DNA of 11,040 nucleotides from Chloroflexota bacterium (GTDB taxonomy: Bacteria; Chloroflexota; Limnocylindria; Limnocylindrales; CSP1-4), in the NCBI GenBank assembly GCA_021786915.1, contig JAJYMP010000748.1, positions 1 through 11,040 on the forward strand, read 5' to 3'. Position 1 is the stretch's first letter, and each line of letters starts with the position of its first letter. Made by a program: the position numbers and the translations under genes. Positions 1 through 6,876 of the stretch are shown piece after piece. Under the pieces are notes generated by a model. The model was not told the origin of the DNA. It made no database searches and saw only the letters and a program-made list of their open reading frames with translations.

Positions 1-1
1 G

Positions 2-547
2 GACCGGACGCTGTTCGAGGCGGCGGGGATCAACCGCAAGACGGCGCTCGCCTATGAGCGTCTGCTCGTCAACCTGCTCGTCATCGAGGCGATGCCCGCC
101 TGGACCTCGAACCGTCTCAAGCGCCTCGTCCTGTCCCCCAAGCGATACGTGGTCGATCCCGGTCTGGCCGGCGCCGTCCTGGGGGTCGACGTCGACCTTG
201 TCCTGCGGAACGGCGATCTGCTCGGGCGACTGCTCGACACGTTCGTCGTCGCCCAGCTCCGCGCCGAGCTCGCGAGCGCGGCCACGCGCCCGCGCCTGTA
301 CCACGTGCGCCAGCAGCAGGGCCGGTTCGAGGTCGATCTCCTTGCCGAGTTGGGAGGCGGCCGCCTGGTCGGGATCGAGATCAAGGCCGATGCCGCCCCG
401 ACCGGCGAGAGCGCGCGACACCTGGCCGTGCTCCGGGACCGGTACCCCGAGGCGTTCGTGGCCGGGATCGTGCTTCACACGGGTCCGCGCGCGTACCGCC
501 TCGGCGATCGGCTCCTCGCCGCCCCGATCTCGACCCTGTGGGCCTGA
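2..547 (+). CDS. ATP-binding protein, DUF4143 C-terminal part (5' end outside window)
   Basis: The open frame enters from the left edge and codes for the last 181 residues. The first part (GINRKTALAYERLL) looks like the winged-helix segment that follows the AAA ATPase domain in this family. After it comes a typical DUF4143 stretch: SNRLKRLVLSPKRYVVDPGLA, then LLDTFVVAQLRAEL, then YHVRQQQGRFEVDLL and GIEIKAD. The D of EVD and the E-x-K of EIK form the PD-(D/E)XK nuclease-like signature known for DUF4143. The ATPase domain with its Walker motifs lies outside the window. These proteins are common but poorly characterised, and are often compared to toxin-antitoxin or DNA-processing ATPases, so no specific function is claimed. 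It shares a strand with the E1 operon but is separated from it by a 365-base gap and a minus-strand gene, so it is probably the neighbour that bounds the catabolic locus. Confidence 0.85.
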   Translation, partial: DRTLFEAAGINRKTALAYERLLVNLLVIEAMPAWTSNRLKRLVLSPKRYVVDPGLAGAVLGVDVDLVLRNGDLLGRLLDTFVVAQLRAELASAATRPRLYHVRQQQGRFEVDLLAELGGGRLVGIEIKADAAPTGESARHLAVLRDRYPEAFVAGIVLHTGPRAYRLGDRLLAAPISTLWA

Positions 548-912
548 CCGCCACGCGGATCGTCCACCGTCAGGCGGTCGCGCCGGGCAACCAGCGCTCC
601 ACGCCCGTCACCTCGATCTCGAGCGCGAGTCGGGCCGGGACATCCAGGTCGGTCGCGGCGGTGGCCTGCCTCCTCTCGCCCCGACCAGAACAGCCGTTCG
701 AGGGATTCGTGCACACAGGCGGGCCGCTGGACCCTCGTGCGGTGGCGCGATGTCGCACCGACCGACCTGAGTGTCCCGTCTGCCGCACGCTGGCGTCACT
801 TCTTGCGCGCCTCCGGTGTGTCCGCGCGGGCTAGGCGCGAGCGGCGGCCGTCGAGGTGAACCGCAGGCGCTACTTACGCTTCAGTGGCGGCAGGCCGCTG
901 GCGCGGCGCGTG
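548..912. other. Intergenic stretch without an intact gene
   Basis: These 365 bases lie between the stop of the DUF4143 gene and the stop of the minus-strand MR1 gene, which converge here. The short open frames lack a ribosome binding site or recognisable protein, apart from a possible minus-strand remnant described separately. A 7-base inverted repeat (GACCGCC at 546-552, GGCGGTC at 573-579) spans the stop of the DUF4143 gene with a 20-base loop. It has no T-run and is only a weak terminator candidate. Confidence 0.5.
570..715 (-). pseudogene. Possible decayed RidA/YjgF-like C-terminal remnant
   Basis: On the minus strand two frames together read like the end of a RidA-type protein: HESLERLFWSG in one frame, then ERRQATAATDLDV, ARLALEIEVTGVERW and a TGA at 570-572 in another. 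The pattern 'E-x-L-x-x-L-F ... E-R-x-x-A-T ... A-L-E-I-E-V' resembles the last strands of RidA/YjgF deaminases. Reading it requires one frameshift near 665-680. No start codon, ribosome binding site or RidA N-terminal region is visible, so if real it is a dead fragment. The similarity is short and judged by eye, so chance is a serious alternative. Confidence 0.2.
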
Positions 913-2049
913 CTACCGGTCGGCACGGTACCGCTCGATGAACCCCTCGTCCAACTCCCAGCCCAGCCCCGGCCGGTCCGACAGCGAGAAGTGCCCGTCC
1001 ACGAGGGCCGGCCGGTTGGCCAGCATCTGCCAGAAGATCGGGTCCCTGGCAGGGGAGAAAGCCTCCACGTATGTCCCGTTCGGCACGGACGCGAGGAGGT
1101 GCGCGGCGACCTGCGCCTCCTCGTGATGGCCGACCTGAACCTCGTACGCGTAAGCCAGTGCCGCGATCCGCCGCCACTCGGTCGGGCCGCCGCCCCAGGA
1201 CGCGTCGTAGTTGCAGACGTCGATCGCCCCTGCGGCTATCATCTCGCGCATCCCGACGCGGCTGATCTCGCTCTGGCCGGCGGCCACATCGACGTTGCCG
1301 CGCATCCGGATGTCGCGGAGACCCCGGAAGTCGGCGTGCCAGCGGGTCGGCTCCTCGAACCACCGGGGCTCGATGCCCTCGGCGCGCACGGCGGCCAGGA
1401 ACGTGAGCGCCTCCGCCACGGTGTAGCCCTGGTTCGCGTCCACGACGAACAGGAAGTCGTCGCCCGCGTGCTTCCGCGCCCGCACGAGCCGGGCCGTGTC
1501 CTCGGCCGGCGGTTTTGCCCCGACCTTGAACTTCATCCCGACCATCCCGTGCTCGCCCTGGAAGAAGTCGATCTCCCGCTCGATCTCCTGGCCCTTCGCC
1601 TCGTCGGAGTCCGGGATGTAGTACCCGCCGATGCCGATCATCGGGACCCGATCGCGATAGCCGCCCCACAGCCGCCACAGCGGCTGCCCGTAGGCCTTGC
1701 CCACAGCGTCCCAGACGGCGGTGTCCACGCACGCGATCGCCTGCATCGCGTACCAGCGCGGGCGGAGCTGGTCGAAGGTCACCGGGAGCATCGCCTCCCA
1801 GACCCGCTCGACCTGGAGCGCGTCGAGGCCGATGACTCGCGGGGCGATCTCCTCGTGGAGAATCTGGCGGATCTCCGACTGGAGCGGCTCGTCCTCGTCG
1901 GCGTTGTAGGCCTCGCCGAGGATCCCCTCGCTCGTTCGGATCCGGGTGACGATCGTGCACCGGTTACGCATCCGGTAGTAGCTGCCCTGGTAGGTGAACG
2001 GCAGCGGCACTCGGACCGGGATGGTCTCGATCGCCTCGATCCTGAGCAT
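913..2049 (-). CDS. Mandelate racemase/muconate lactonizing enzyme family protein (enolase superfamily), MR1
   Basis: A 378-residue cytoplasmic enzyme of the mandelate racemase subgroup. Such enzymes abstract the proton next to a carboxylate through a Mg2+-stabilised enolate, usually to dehydrate or racemise sugar acids. An N-terminal capping domain (about 1-125) precedes the barrel. Visible catalytic elements are the K-x-K pair K173/K175, metal ligands D204 (DANQGY), E232 (WFEEP) and E261 (AGQSE), and a likely Asp/His dyad D282 with H308 or H309 (GHHEE). The ATG at 2049 is chosen because GGGAGGAG lies just upstream (2053-2060) and the protein then begins MLRIEAIETI, normal for the family. 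A longer in-frame extension would run into the E1-alpha gene. It is transcribed divergently from the E1 operon and is a clear paralogue of MR2. The substrate cannot be read from the sequence; a sugar-acid dehydratase is most likely. Confidence 0.93.
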   Translation of the reverse strand: MLRIEAIETIPVRVPLPFTYQGSYYRMRNRCTIVTRIRTSEGILGEAYNADEDEPLQSEIRQILHEEIAPRVIGLDALQVERVWEAMLPVTFDQLRPRWYAMQAIACVDTAVWDAVGKAYGQPLWRLWGGYRDRVPMIGIGGYYIPDSDEAKGQEIEREIDFFQGEHGMVGMKFKVGAKPPAEDTARLVRARKHAGDDFLFVVDANQGYTVAEALTFLAAVRAEGIEPRWFEEPTRWHADFRGLRDIRMRGNVDVAAGQSEISRVGMREMIAAGAIDVCNYDASWGGGPTEWRRIAALAYAYEVQVGHHEEAQVAAHLLASVPNGTYVEAFSPARDPIFWQMLANRPALVDGHFSLSDRPGLGWELDEGFIERYRADR

Positions 2050-2052
2050 CGG

Positions 2053-2060
2053 CTCCTCCC
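2053..2060 (-). promoter_or_regulatory. Ribosome binding site of MR1
   Basis: On the minus strand GGGAGGAG lies five bases (core GGAGG) before the ATG at 2049. It is the strongest Shine-Dalgarno match near this gene and decides the start against the longer in-frame reading. Confidence 0.8.
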
Positions 2061-2145
2061 TTGGGGGCTCGTCCGGTTGACGGGGTGGGGACCCCGGTGC
2101 GACGATAGCAATCGTAACTGGAAACGGTACCGACATTCCGCTCCG

Positions 2146-2159
2146 GTGCCATTTGGCAC
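2146..2159. repeat. Perfect inverted repeat GTGCCA-TT-TGGCAC, candidate operator
   Basis: Two perfect 6-base arms with a 2-base centre lie 41 bases before the E1-alpha start, in the divergent promoter region. Size and position suit a dimeric repressor site. A sigma-54 reading of TGGCAC was considered, but no TTGC follows at the required spacing. Confidence 0.4.
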
Positions 2160-2200
2160 AATCCGCCCACCTGTTCCGCCCGCACGAGGAACGCCACGCG

Positions 2201-3166
2201 ATGACTGATCGAGCGACTTCCGACCGCGTCGCCTGGTTCCGCAAGATGGTGGAGATCCGGCTCTTCGAGGAGAAGGTCCAGGAGCTCTTCATGAGCGGCA
2301 CCATCCAGGGGACCACGCATCTCTGTCAGGGCCAGGAGGCCGTCTCCGTCGGCGCCATCGCCGCGATGCGCGAGGGTGACGTGCAAACCAACACCTACCG
2401 CGGTCACGGCGAGGCGCTCGCGCTAGGCATGGCCCCGGAGACCGCGTTCGCGGAGCTGATGGGCCGATCTACGGGTTGCTCGGGCGGGGTCGGCGGTTCG
2501 ATGCACCTGATCGACGTGACGAAGGGCAACATCGGTGCCAACGCGATCGTGGGGGCCGGTCTGCCGATCGCCGTCGGCGCAGCTGTCTCGTTCCAGATCC
2601 AAGGCCGGCCGAACGTCGCGCTCACGTTCTTCGGGGACGGTGCCACGAACATCGGCACCTTCCACGAGGCGTTGAACATGGCCGCCGTCTGGAAGGCGCC
2701 GGTGGTGTTCATCATCACCAACAACCTGTACGGCGAGTACAGCCCGCTGCTGACGACGACGCCGATCGCGGACCTTGCCCGTCGTGCGGATCCCTACGGG
2801 TTCCCTGGCATCGTGGTGGACGGCCAGGACGTGGACACGGTGCACGCCGCCACGGTCGACGCCGTGGAGCGCGCTCGCCGGGGCGAGGGTCCGACGCTGC
2901 TCGAGATGAAGACCTACAGGTACCGTGGCCACTCGCGCTCCGATCCCGCGAAGTACAGGCCCGCCGGCGAGCTCGACGCCTGGAGGGCCCGCGACCCCGT
3001 CGAGCTGCTGGGTGCCAAGCTGGCTGCGGAGCGGGTCCTCTCCGCCGAGCAGCAAGCGGCCCTCCGGACCGAAGTCCAGGCTGAGATCGACGCTGCGGCC
3101 GAGCGCGCCGCGGCCGCCCCGTACCCGACCCTCAAGGAGACCGAGCGCTATGTCTACGCTGGCTGA
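2201..3166 (+). CDS. Thiamine-diphosphate 2-oxoacid dehydrogenase E1 component, alpha subunit
   Basis: A 321-residue E1-alpha subunit of the pyruvate/acetoin/branched-chain 2-oxoacid dehydrogenase type. With E1-beta it decarboxylates a 2-oxo acid on thiamine diphosphate and reductively acylates the lipoyl group of E2. Visible motifs are YRGHGEALALG (66-76), TGCSGGVGGSMH (91-102), the thiamine-diphosphate/Mg motif GDG (145-147) running to NN (174-175), and RGHSRSDPAKYR (242-253), the loop near the active-site entrance. Length fits the short bacterial acetoin/pyruvate class. The ATG at 2201 follows GAGGA at 2185-2189; upstream in-frame sequence lacks family similarity. It is first in the operon, and E1-beta begins inside its last codons. 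Acetoin-, pyruvate- and branched-chain-specific E1 cannot be separated by eye. The neighbouring sugar-acid and CoA enzymes suggest a specialised substrate rather than a housekeeping complex. Confidence 0.94.
   Translation: MTDRATSDRVAWFRKMVEIRLFEEKVQELFMSGTIQGTTHLCQGQEAVSVGAIAAMREGDVQTNTYRGHGEALALGMAPETAFAELMGRSTGCSGGVGGSMHLIDVTKGNIGANAIVGAGLPIAVGAAVSFQIQGRPNVALTFFGDGATNIGTFHEALNMAAVWKAPVVFIITNNLYGEYSPLLTTTPIADLARRADPYGFPGIVVDGQDVDTVHAATVDAVERARRGEGPTLLEMKTYRYRGHSRSDPAKYRPAGELDAWRARDPVELLGAKLAAERVLSAEQQAALRTEVQAEIDAAAERAAAAPYPTLKETERYVYAG
3134..3140 (+). promoter_or_regulatory. Ribosome binding site of E1-beta
   Basis: AAGGAGA lies nine bases before the ATG at 3150, inside the end of the E1-alpha gene. 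It fixes the E1-beta start and gives a 17-base overlap between the two genes. Confidence 0.8.
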
Positions 3167-4166
3167 GGTGGCCCCTTCCGCGGCGGTCACGGAGGTGGAG
3201 CTGACCTATCGCGAGGCGATCAACGCGGCGCTCGAGGACGAGATGGCCGCCGACGACGCCGTCGTGCTCTTGGGCGAGGACGTCCAGGCCGATGGCGGCG
3301 TGTTCAAGACCAACATCGGCTTGGTCGAGAAGTTCGGAACCGCCCGCGTGCGCAGCACGCCGATCTGCGAGAACGGCTTCCTGGGTGTCGCCCTGGGCAT
3401 GAGCCTCACCGGCCTTCGGCCGGTGGTCGAGATCATGTTCTCGGACTTCCTGCCCACGGCCGGCGACGCGATCGTGAACCAGCTCCCAAAGTACCGCTAT
3501 ATGAGTGGCGGGCAGTTTGCGGTCCCGGTCACGATTCGCTCGATCAGCGGCGCGCTCGGCCGGTTCGGGACTCAGCACTCGGCAACGGGTGAGAGCTGGT
3601 TCATGAGCCTCCCCGGTCTGCGGGTCGTGACTGCGTCCAGTCCGGGCGCGGCGTACGAACTGCTGCGGGCGTCGATCCGGGACAACAACCCGGTGATCTT
3701 CCACGAGCACAAGGCGATGTACGGCCGCAAGGGGATCGTGCGCCGGGGCGCGGTCGCGGAGCTTGGCAAGGCCGAGGTGCTCCGCGCAGGCCGCGACGTG
3801 ACGATCGTCGCGACGCTGCTGATGGTGGAGCGGGCCCTCGCGGCCGCCGAGGCGTTGGCGGCGAACGGCATCAGCGCCGAGGTCATCGACCTGCGCTGGA
3901 TCCGGCCGCTTGACGTGCCAACGGCCGCGGCGTCACTCGCAAAGACCGGCCGGCTCGTCGTGGCCGAGGAGCAGGTTCACGCCGGTGGCTGGGGGGCGAC
4001 GCTGATCGCGGAACTCACCATGGCGGGCCAGGCCTGGCGAAGTGCGCCGTGCGCCGTGAGCCTGCCCTACGACCTGCCGATCCCGTACAGCCCCCCGCTG
4101 GAGGACGAGATCATCCCGTCCGCGGACAGGATCGCCGCGGCGGCGCGCGCCGCCATGGGTCGATGA
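3150..4166 (+). CDS. Thiamine-diphosphate 2-oxoacid dehydrogenase E1 component, beta subunit
   Basis: A 338-residue transketolase-like E1-beta subunit that pairs with the preceding E1-alpha; the active site forms at their interface. Visible family blocks are LLGEDVQADGGVFK (40-53), RSTPICENGFLGVALG (68-83) with E74 as the probable cofactor-activating glutamate, FSDFLPTAGDAIVNQLPKYRYMSGGQ (97-122), TQHSATGESWF (141-151) with H143, and the C-terminal domain ending LPIPYSPPLEDEIIPSADRI (309-328). Most relatives read QHSQSLEAW at the histidine motif, so QHSATGESW is a small departure. The first 12-15 residues are an unconserved leader, but the start is well supported by AAGGAGA at 3134-3140. Its stop overlaps the MR2 start as ATGA. 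The short overlaps imply coupled translation and equal subunit amounts. Confidence 0.94.
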   Translation: MSTLAEVAPSAAVTEVELTYREAINAALEDEMAADDAVVLLGEDVQADGGVFKTNIGLVEKFGTARVRSTPICENGFLGVALGMSLTGLRPVVEIMFSDFLPTAGDAIVNQLPKYRYMSGGQFAVPVTIRSISGALGRFGTQHSATGESWFMSLPGLRVVTASSPGAAYELLRASIRDNNPVIFHEHKAMYGRKGIVRRGAVAELGKAEVLRAGRDVTIVATLLMVERALAAAEALAANGISAEVIDLRWIRPLDVPTAAASLAKTGRLVVAEEQVHAGGWGATLIAELTMAGQAWRSAPCAVSLPYDLPIPYSPPLEDEIIPSADRIAAAARAAMGR

Positions 4167-5341
4167 CGACCGCGGCCGGGGTCGGGGCGGCCGCCGGCCA
4201 CGGATTCGACGCCAACTCGCTGATCATCGAGCGCGTCGAGACGATCGCGCTCCGGGCGCCGCTCGCACGCCGGTTCTCCGGCAGCGCGTACTCGATGGAC
4301 AACCGCTGCACGATCGTCGTGCGGATCACCACGGCCGACGGCGTGGTCTCGGAGACGTACAGCGGCGACACGGACGACGAGCAGGCGCTGATCCTCGACA
4401 TCATCCATCGCGAGCTCGCGCCGGCGATCATTGGCCGGAGCGCGCGGGACCCGGAGGGGGCCTGGGCGGCGATGGAGCCGGCCACGAACAACATCCTCCG
4501 GGACCGCGGCCTGGCGCTCCAGGCGATCGCGGCACTCGACACGGCGATCTGGGACGTGTTCGGGCGGGCGCTGGGGCAGCCGCTGTATCGCATCTGGGGT
4601 GCCGTCGCCGACGACCTCCCGATCAGCGTGATCGGCGGATACTACCACCTGGATCTCCCCGAGACGGCGGACCTGATCCGGCACTACGTCGAGATGGGCT
4701 TCGCCGGGGTGAAGTTCAAGGTGGGCGGCCGGACGCCGGCCGAGGACGCCGAGCGGGTGCTGGTCGCCCGGGAGGCGGCGGGACCGGGCTTCGCGCTGAT
4801 GGTGGACGCGAACCAGGGCTACGACCGGGCCCAGGCCGTGGACTTTGGCCGGCGCGTGGCGGACCTGAACCTCCGCTGGTTCGAGGAGCCGTGCCGCTGG
4901 ACGAACGACCGGCGCTGGATGCGGGACGTCCGCTACCAGACCGGCATTCCCGTCTGCGCCGGCCAGAGCGAGTTCACGCTGCGGGGCCTCCGGGACCTGA
5001 TCGTGGACGGGGCCATCGACGTCTCGAACTTCGATGCCTCCTGGGCCGGCGGGCCGACGATCTGGCGCAAGGCCGCCGGGCTGTGCGCCGCGTTCGGGGT
5101 CGAGCTGGGCCACCACGAGGAGCCGCAGGTGGCCTCGCACCTGTTGGCCAGCTCGCCGAACCACACCTTCGTCGAATGCTTCGACGAGGAGCGGGACCCG
5201 TTCTTCTGGAAGCTGACGAACATGTCCAGCCGGATCTCGAACGGCCGCTACCGTTTGGGCGACGGGCCGGGCTTCGGCATTGAGCTGGACTGGGACTACG
5301 TCCGAGCGCACACCGTGGACACGCGCGTCACCGAGCGGTGA
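4163..5341 (+). CDS. Mandelate racemase/muconate lactonizing enzyme family protein (enolase superfamily), MR2
   Basis: A 392-residue paralogue of MR1 with the same mandelate racemase subgroup layout: a capping domain, then a barrel with K184-F-K186, metal ligands D215 (DANQGY), E241 (WFEEP) and E270 (AGQSE), and a D291 plus H317/H318 (GHHEE) pair. Conserved blocks line up with MR1 almost without gaps, including NRCTIV, FKVG, SFNPN-like ends and the shared SWxGGPTxWR stretch. It carries about 18 extra N-terminal residues (MTTAAGVGAAAGHGFDANS) that look disordered. The start is chosen because the ATG at 4163 overlaps the E1-beta stop as ATGA; there is no clear Shine-Dalgarno, consistent with translational coupling. 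Being locked into the E1 operon suggests that its product, probably a 2-oxo-3-deoxy acid, feeds the dehydrogenase or a later CoA step. Substrate and stereochemistry are not readable. Confidence 0.93.
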   Translation: MTTAAGVGAAAGHGFDANSLIIERVETIALRAPLARRFSGSAYSMDNRCTIVVRITTADGVVSETYSGDTDDEQALILDIIHRELAPAIIGRSARDPEGAWAAMEPATNNILRDRGLALQAIAALDTAIWDVFGRALGQPLYRIWGAVADDLPISVIGGYYHLDLPETADLIRHYVEMGFAGVKFKVGGRTPAEDAERVLVAREAAGPGFALMVDANQGYDRAQAVDFGRRVADLNLRWFEEPCRWTNDRRWMRDVRYQTGIPVCAGQSEFTLRGLRDLIVDGAIDVSNFDASWAGGPTIWRKAAGLCAAFGVELGHHEEPQVASHLLASSPNHTFVECFDEERDPFFWKLTNMSSRISNGRYRLGDGPGFGIELDWDYVRAHTVDTRVTER

Positions 5342-6648
5342 GCGACGCGTCCGGTCGGTCCGAGGGAGGACCTTCGGCCGTCGAGGCCGTCGAGGCCGGC
5401 GAGCCGCGAGCGGCGCCGAGGCCGGCGCCGCTCGCTGGCCTGCGGGTGGTCGCGGTGGAGCAGTACGGCGCTGGGCCGTTCGGCTCCCTGTACCTCGCTG
5501 ACCTCGGCGCCGAGATCATCAAGATCGAGGACCCGGGCGTCGGCGGTGACGTCAGTCGGTACATCCCGCCCGGCGTCGTGGGCACGGACTCGCTGTTCTT
5601 TGAGGCGTTCAACCGCAACAAGCGCAGTGTGGCGCTCGACCTGAAGCACCCGCGGGGGCGCGAGGTCTTCGAGCGGCTGGTCGCATCCGCGGACGCCGTG
5701 TACAGCAACCTGCGCGGCGACCAGCCGGCGCGGCTCCGCCTCCGGTACGCGGATCTCGCGGCCGTCAACCCGCGGATCGTGTGCGTGGCCGTCACCGGGT
5801 ACGGCGACCGGCCGGACCAGGCCAAGCTCCCCGGCTACGACGCGCTGATCCAGGCCGAGTCCGGCTGGGCGTCGCTGACCGGCGACCCGGACGCGCCGCC
5901 CACCAAGAGCGGGCTCTCGCTGGTGGACTACATCGCGGGGCTGACCGCAGTGATCGGCCTGCTCGCCGGCGTCATGGAGGCGCGGGTGACCGGCGTCGGC
6001 CGGGATATCGACACGAACCTCTACGACAGCGCGCTCGCGATGCTCAGCTACCCGGCGACCTGGTACCTCTCCGCGGGCTTCGTGACCCGGCGGCACCCGC
6101 ACTCGGCCCACCCCAGCATCGTCCCGTTCCAGTTCTTCGCCACGGCGGACGGGTTTCTGGCGCTGGCGTGCCCCAAGGAGAAGTTCTTCACGGCGCTGGT
6201 CCGCGCGATGGACCTGCCTGAGCTGGCGACCGACGAGCGGTTCGCCACGCTGGAGGCTCGCGGCGCCCATCGAGCCGAGACGCTGGCGATCCTCGAGGCA
6301 CGATTCGCCACGCGGACGACGGCGGAGTGGCTCACCGCGCTCCGCGGCGTCGTGCCGATCGCGCCGGTCCGGTCGCTGGAGGAGGCGTTGGACGTCGACG
6401 AGCTGCAGGGCCGCGAGATGCTCGCGGAATACGAGCACCCGTCGCTGGGCATGGTGCGGTCCGTGGGCCTGCCGCTCCGAGTGGGCGACTATGCACCCTC
6501 GTATCGGCCCGGGCCTGCGCTCGGTGCAGATCAGGAGGACGTCCTGCGGGCCGCGGGCTACACCGCCGCCGAGATCGCGGAACTCCGGGTGGCGGGGGCC
6601 TTCGGCCCCGAGGCTCCCGCAGTGGCCCCGGAGCGCGCCGGCGTCTGA
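5338..6648 (+). CDS. CaiB/BaiF family (class III) CoA-transferase
   Basis: A 436-residue class III CoA-transferase, which moves CoA between carboxylic acids through an enzyme-bound aspartyl-CoA intermediate. Visible family blocks are LAGLRVVAVEQYGAGPFGSL (32-51), LADLGAEIIKIEDP (53-66), FEAFNRNKRSVALDLKHPRG (88-107), the catalytic region LPGYDALIQAESGWASLTG (164-182) with D168 as the probable nucleophile, and PFQFFATADGFLALAC (263-278). It begins with GTG at 5338 overlapping the MR2 stop as GTGA; about 30 unconserved residues precede the fold, so a later start is possible, but no better ribosome site is seen. It is last in the plus operon. Relatives include mesaconyl-CoA C1-C4, succinyl-CoA:dicarboxylate and formyl-CoA transferases. 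With a MaoC hydratase and a CitE-type lyase nearby, a dicarboxylate substrate is a reasonable guess, not shown. Confidence 0.92.
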   Translation: MSDASGRSEGGPSAVEAVEAGEPRAAPRPAPLAGLRVVAVEQYGAGPFGSLYLADLGAEIIKIEDPGVGGDVSRYIPPGVVGTDSLFFEAFNRNKRSVALDLKHPRGREVFERLVASADAVYSNLRGDQPARLRLRYADLAAVNPRIVCVAVTGYGDRPDQAKLPGYDALIQAESGWASLTGDPDAPPTKSGLSLVDYIAGLTAVIGLLAGVMEARVTGVGRDIDTNLYDSALAMLSYPATWYLSAGFVTRRHPHSAHPSIVPFQFFATADGFLALACPKEKFFTALVRAMDLPELATDERFATLEARGAHRAETLAILEARFATRTTAEWLTALRGVVPIAPVRSLEEALDVDELQGREMLAEYEHPSLGMVRSVGLPLRVGDYAPSYRPGPALGADQEDVLRAAGYTAAEIAELRVAGAFGPEAPAVAPERAGV

Positions 6649-6743
6649 TCGCCGATCGCGGACCGGTGGGGGGGAGTCCAACGGGCGACCGTCCCCGACC
6701 CCGGGTTACCGCCCGACCGGCCGCCTTCGGCACGCTTCGACAC

Positions 6744-6791
6744 GTTCGGCCAGCGGCTGATGCCGATGGCGGCATCAGCCGGTTCGGCCAG
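6744..6791. repeat. 10-base direct repeats GTTCGGCCAG flanking a hairpin
   Basis: GTTCGGCCAG occurs at 6744-6753 and again at 6782-6791, immediately on either side of the strong hairpin at 6754-6781. The tight symmetry of direct repeat, stem, loop, stem, direct repeat suggests a small repetitive or mobile palindromic unit, or an element end, rather than chance. No second copy was seen in the window. Confidence 0.5.
6754..6781. terminator. Strong hairpin after the CoA-transferase gene, candidate transcription terminator
   Basis: A perfect 11-base stem (CGGCTGATGCC paired with GGCATCAGCCG) with a 6-base loop GATGGC lies 105 bases after the stop of the CoA-transferase gene. It is by far the strongest hairpin in the stretch between the two converging operons. 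There is no T-run, as is common in high-GC bacteria, so it could equally be a structural repeat; the flanking direct repeats make that alternative real. Confidence 0.4.
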
Positions 6792-6876
6792 GTACCGACA
6801 CCTATTGCCGAGTTCGACCATCACCGGAGGCGCGAGTGCCTTGGCCAAGATCGGCTACCACAAGACTTGGACACTT

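Larger units (their letters stand above)
2050..2200. promoter_or_regulatory. Divergent promoter/operator region between MR1 and the E1 operon
   Basis: This 151-base gap separates two divergently transcribed catabolic units and is locally less GC-rich than the genes. It holds three palindromes: ACGAT-4-ATCGT at 2102-2115, CGGTACCG at 2125-2132 and GTGCCA-2-TGGCAC at 2146-2159. The middle one, within GGAAACGGTACCGAC, has the CG-rich palindromic core often seen in LacI-family operators; the outer ones could be sites for other regulators. A TTGACG at 2077-2082 could be a -35 box for the plus operon, but no good -10 is placed correctly. No regulator gene lies in the window. Promoters must lie here by position; the exact boxes and operators are inferred. 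Confidence 0.5.

Noticed and set aside
2106..2135. Ten-base words shared between the divergent promoter and the flanks of the IS remnant (TAGCAATCGT with 7599-7608 reversed; GGTACCGACA with 6791-6800)
   Set aside because: Ten-base matches between such stretches are expected by chance at close to this rate, and the neighbouring bases do not extend the match.
2146..2165. Sigma-54 type promoter suggested by TGGCAC
   Set aside because: The matching TTGC element is absent at the fixed spacing on either strand.
856..2208. Long plus-strand open frame (450 codons) opposite MR1
   Set aside because: It is antisense to a well-supported enolase-superfamily gene, is rich in Arg/Pro/Asp/Val repeats typical of the reverse frame of high-GC codons, and shows no family motif.
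2050..2316. In-frame upstream extension of MR1 to 2316
   Set aside because: It would overlap the E1-alpha gene on the other strand and add about 89 residues unknown in the family. The GGGAGGAG before the ATG at 2049 is decisive.
4067..6681. Two long minus-strand open frames (about 414 and 461 codons) opposite MR2 and the CoA-transferase
   Set aside because: Stop-free antisense frames are expected at this GC content. Composition is low-complexity Arg/Pro/Val/Asp, with no ribosome site or recognisable domain.
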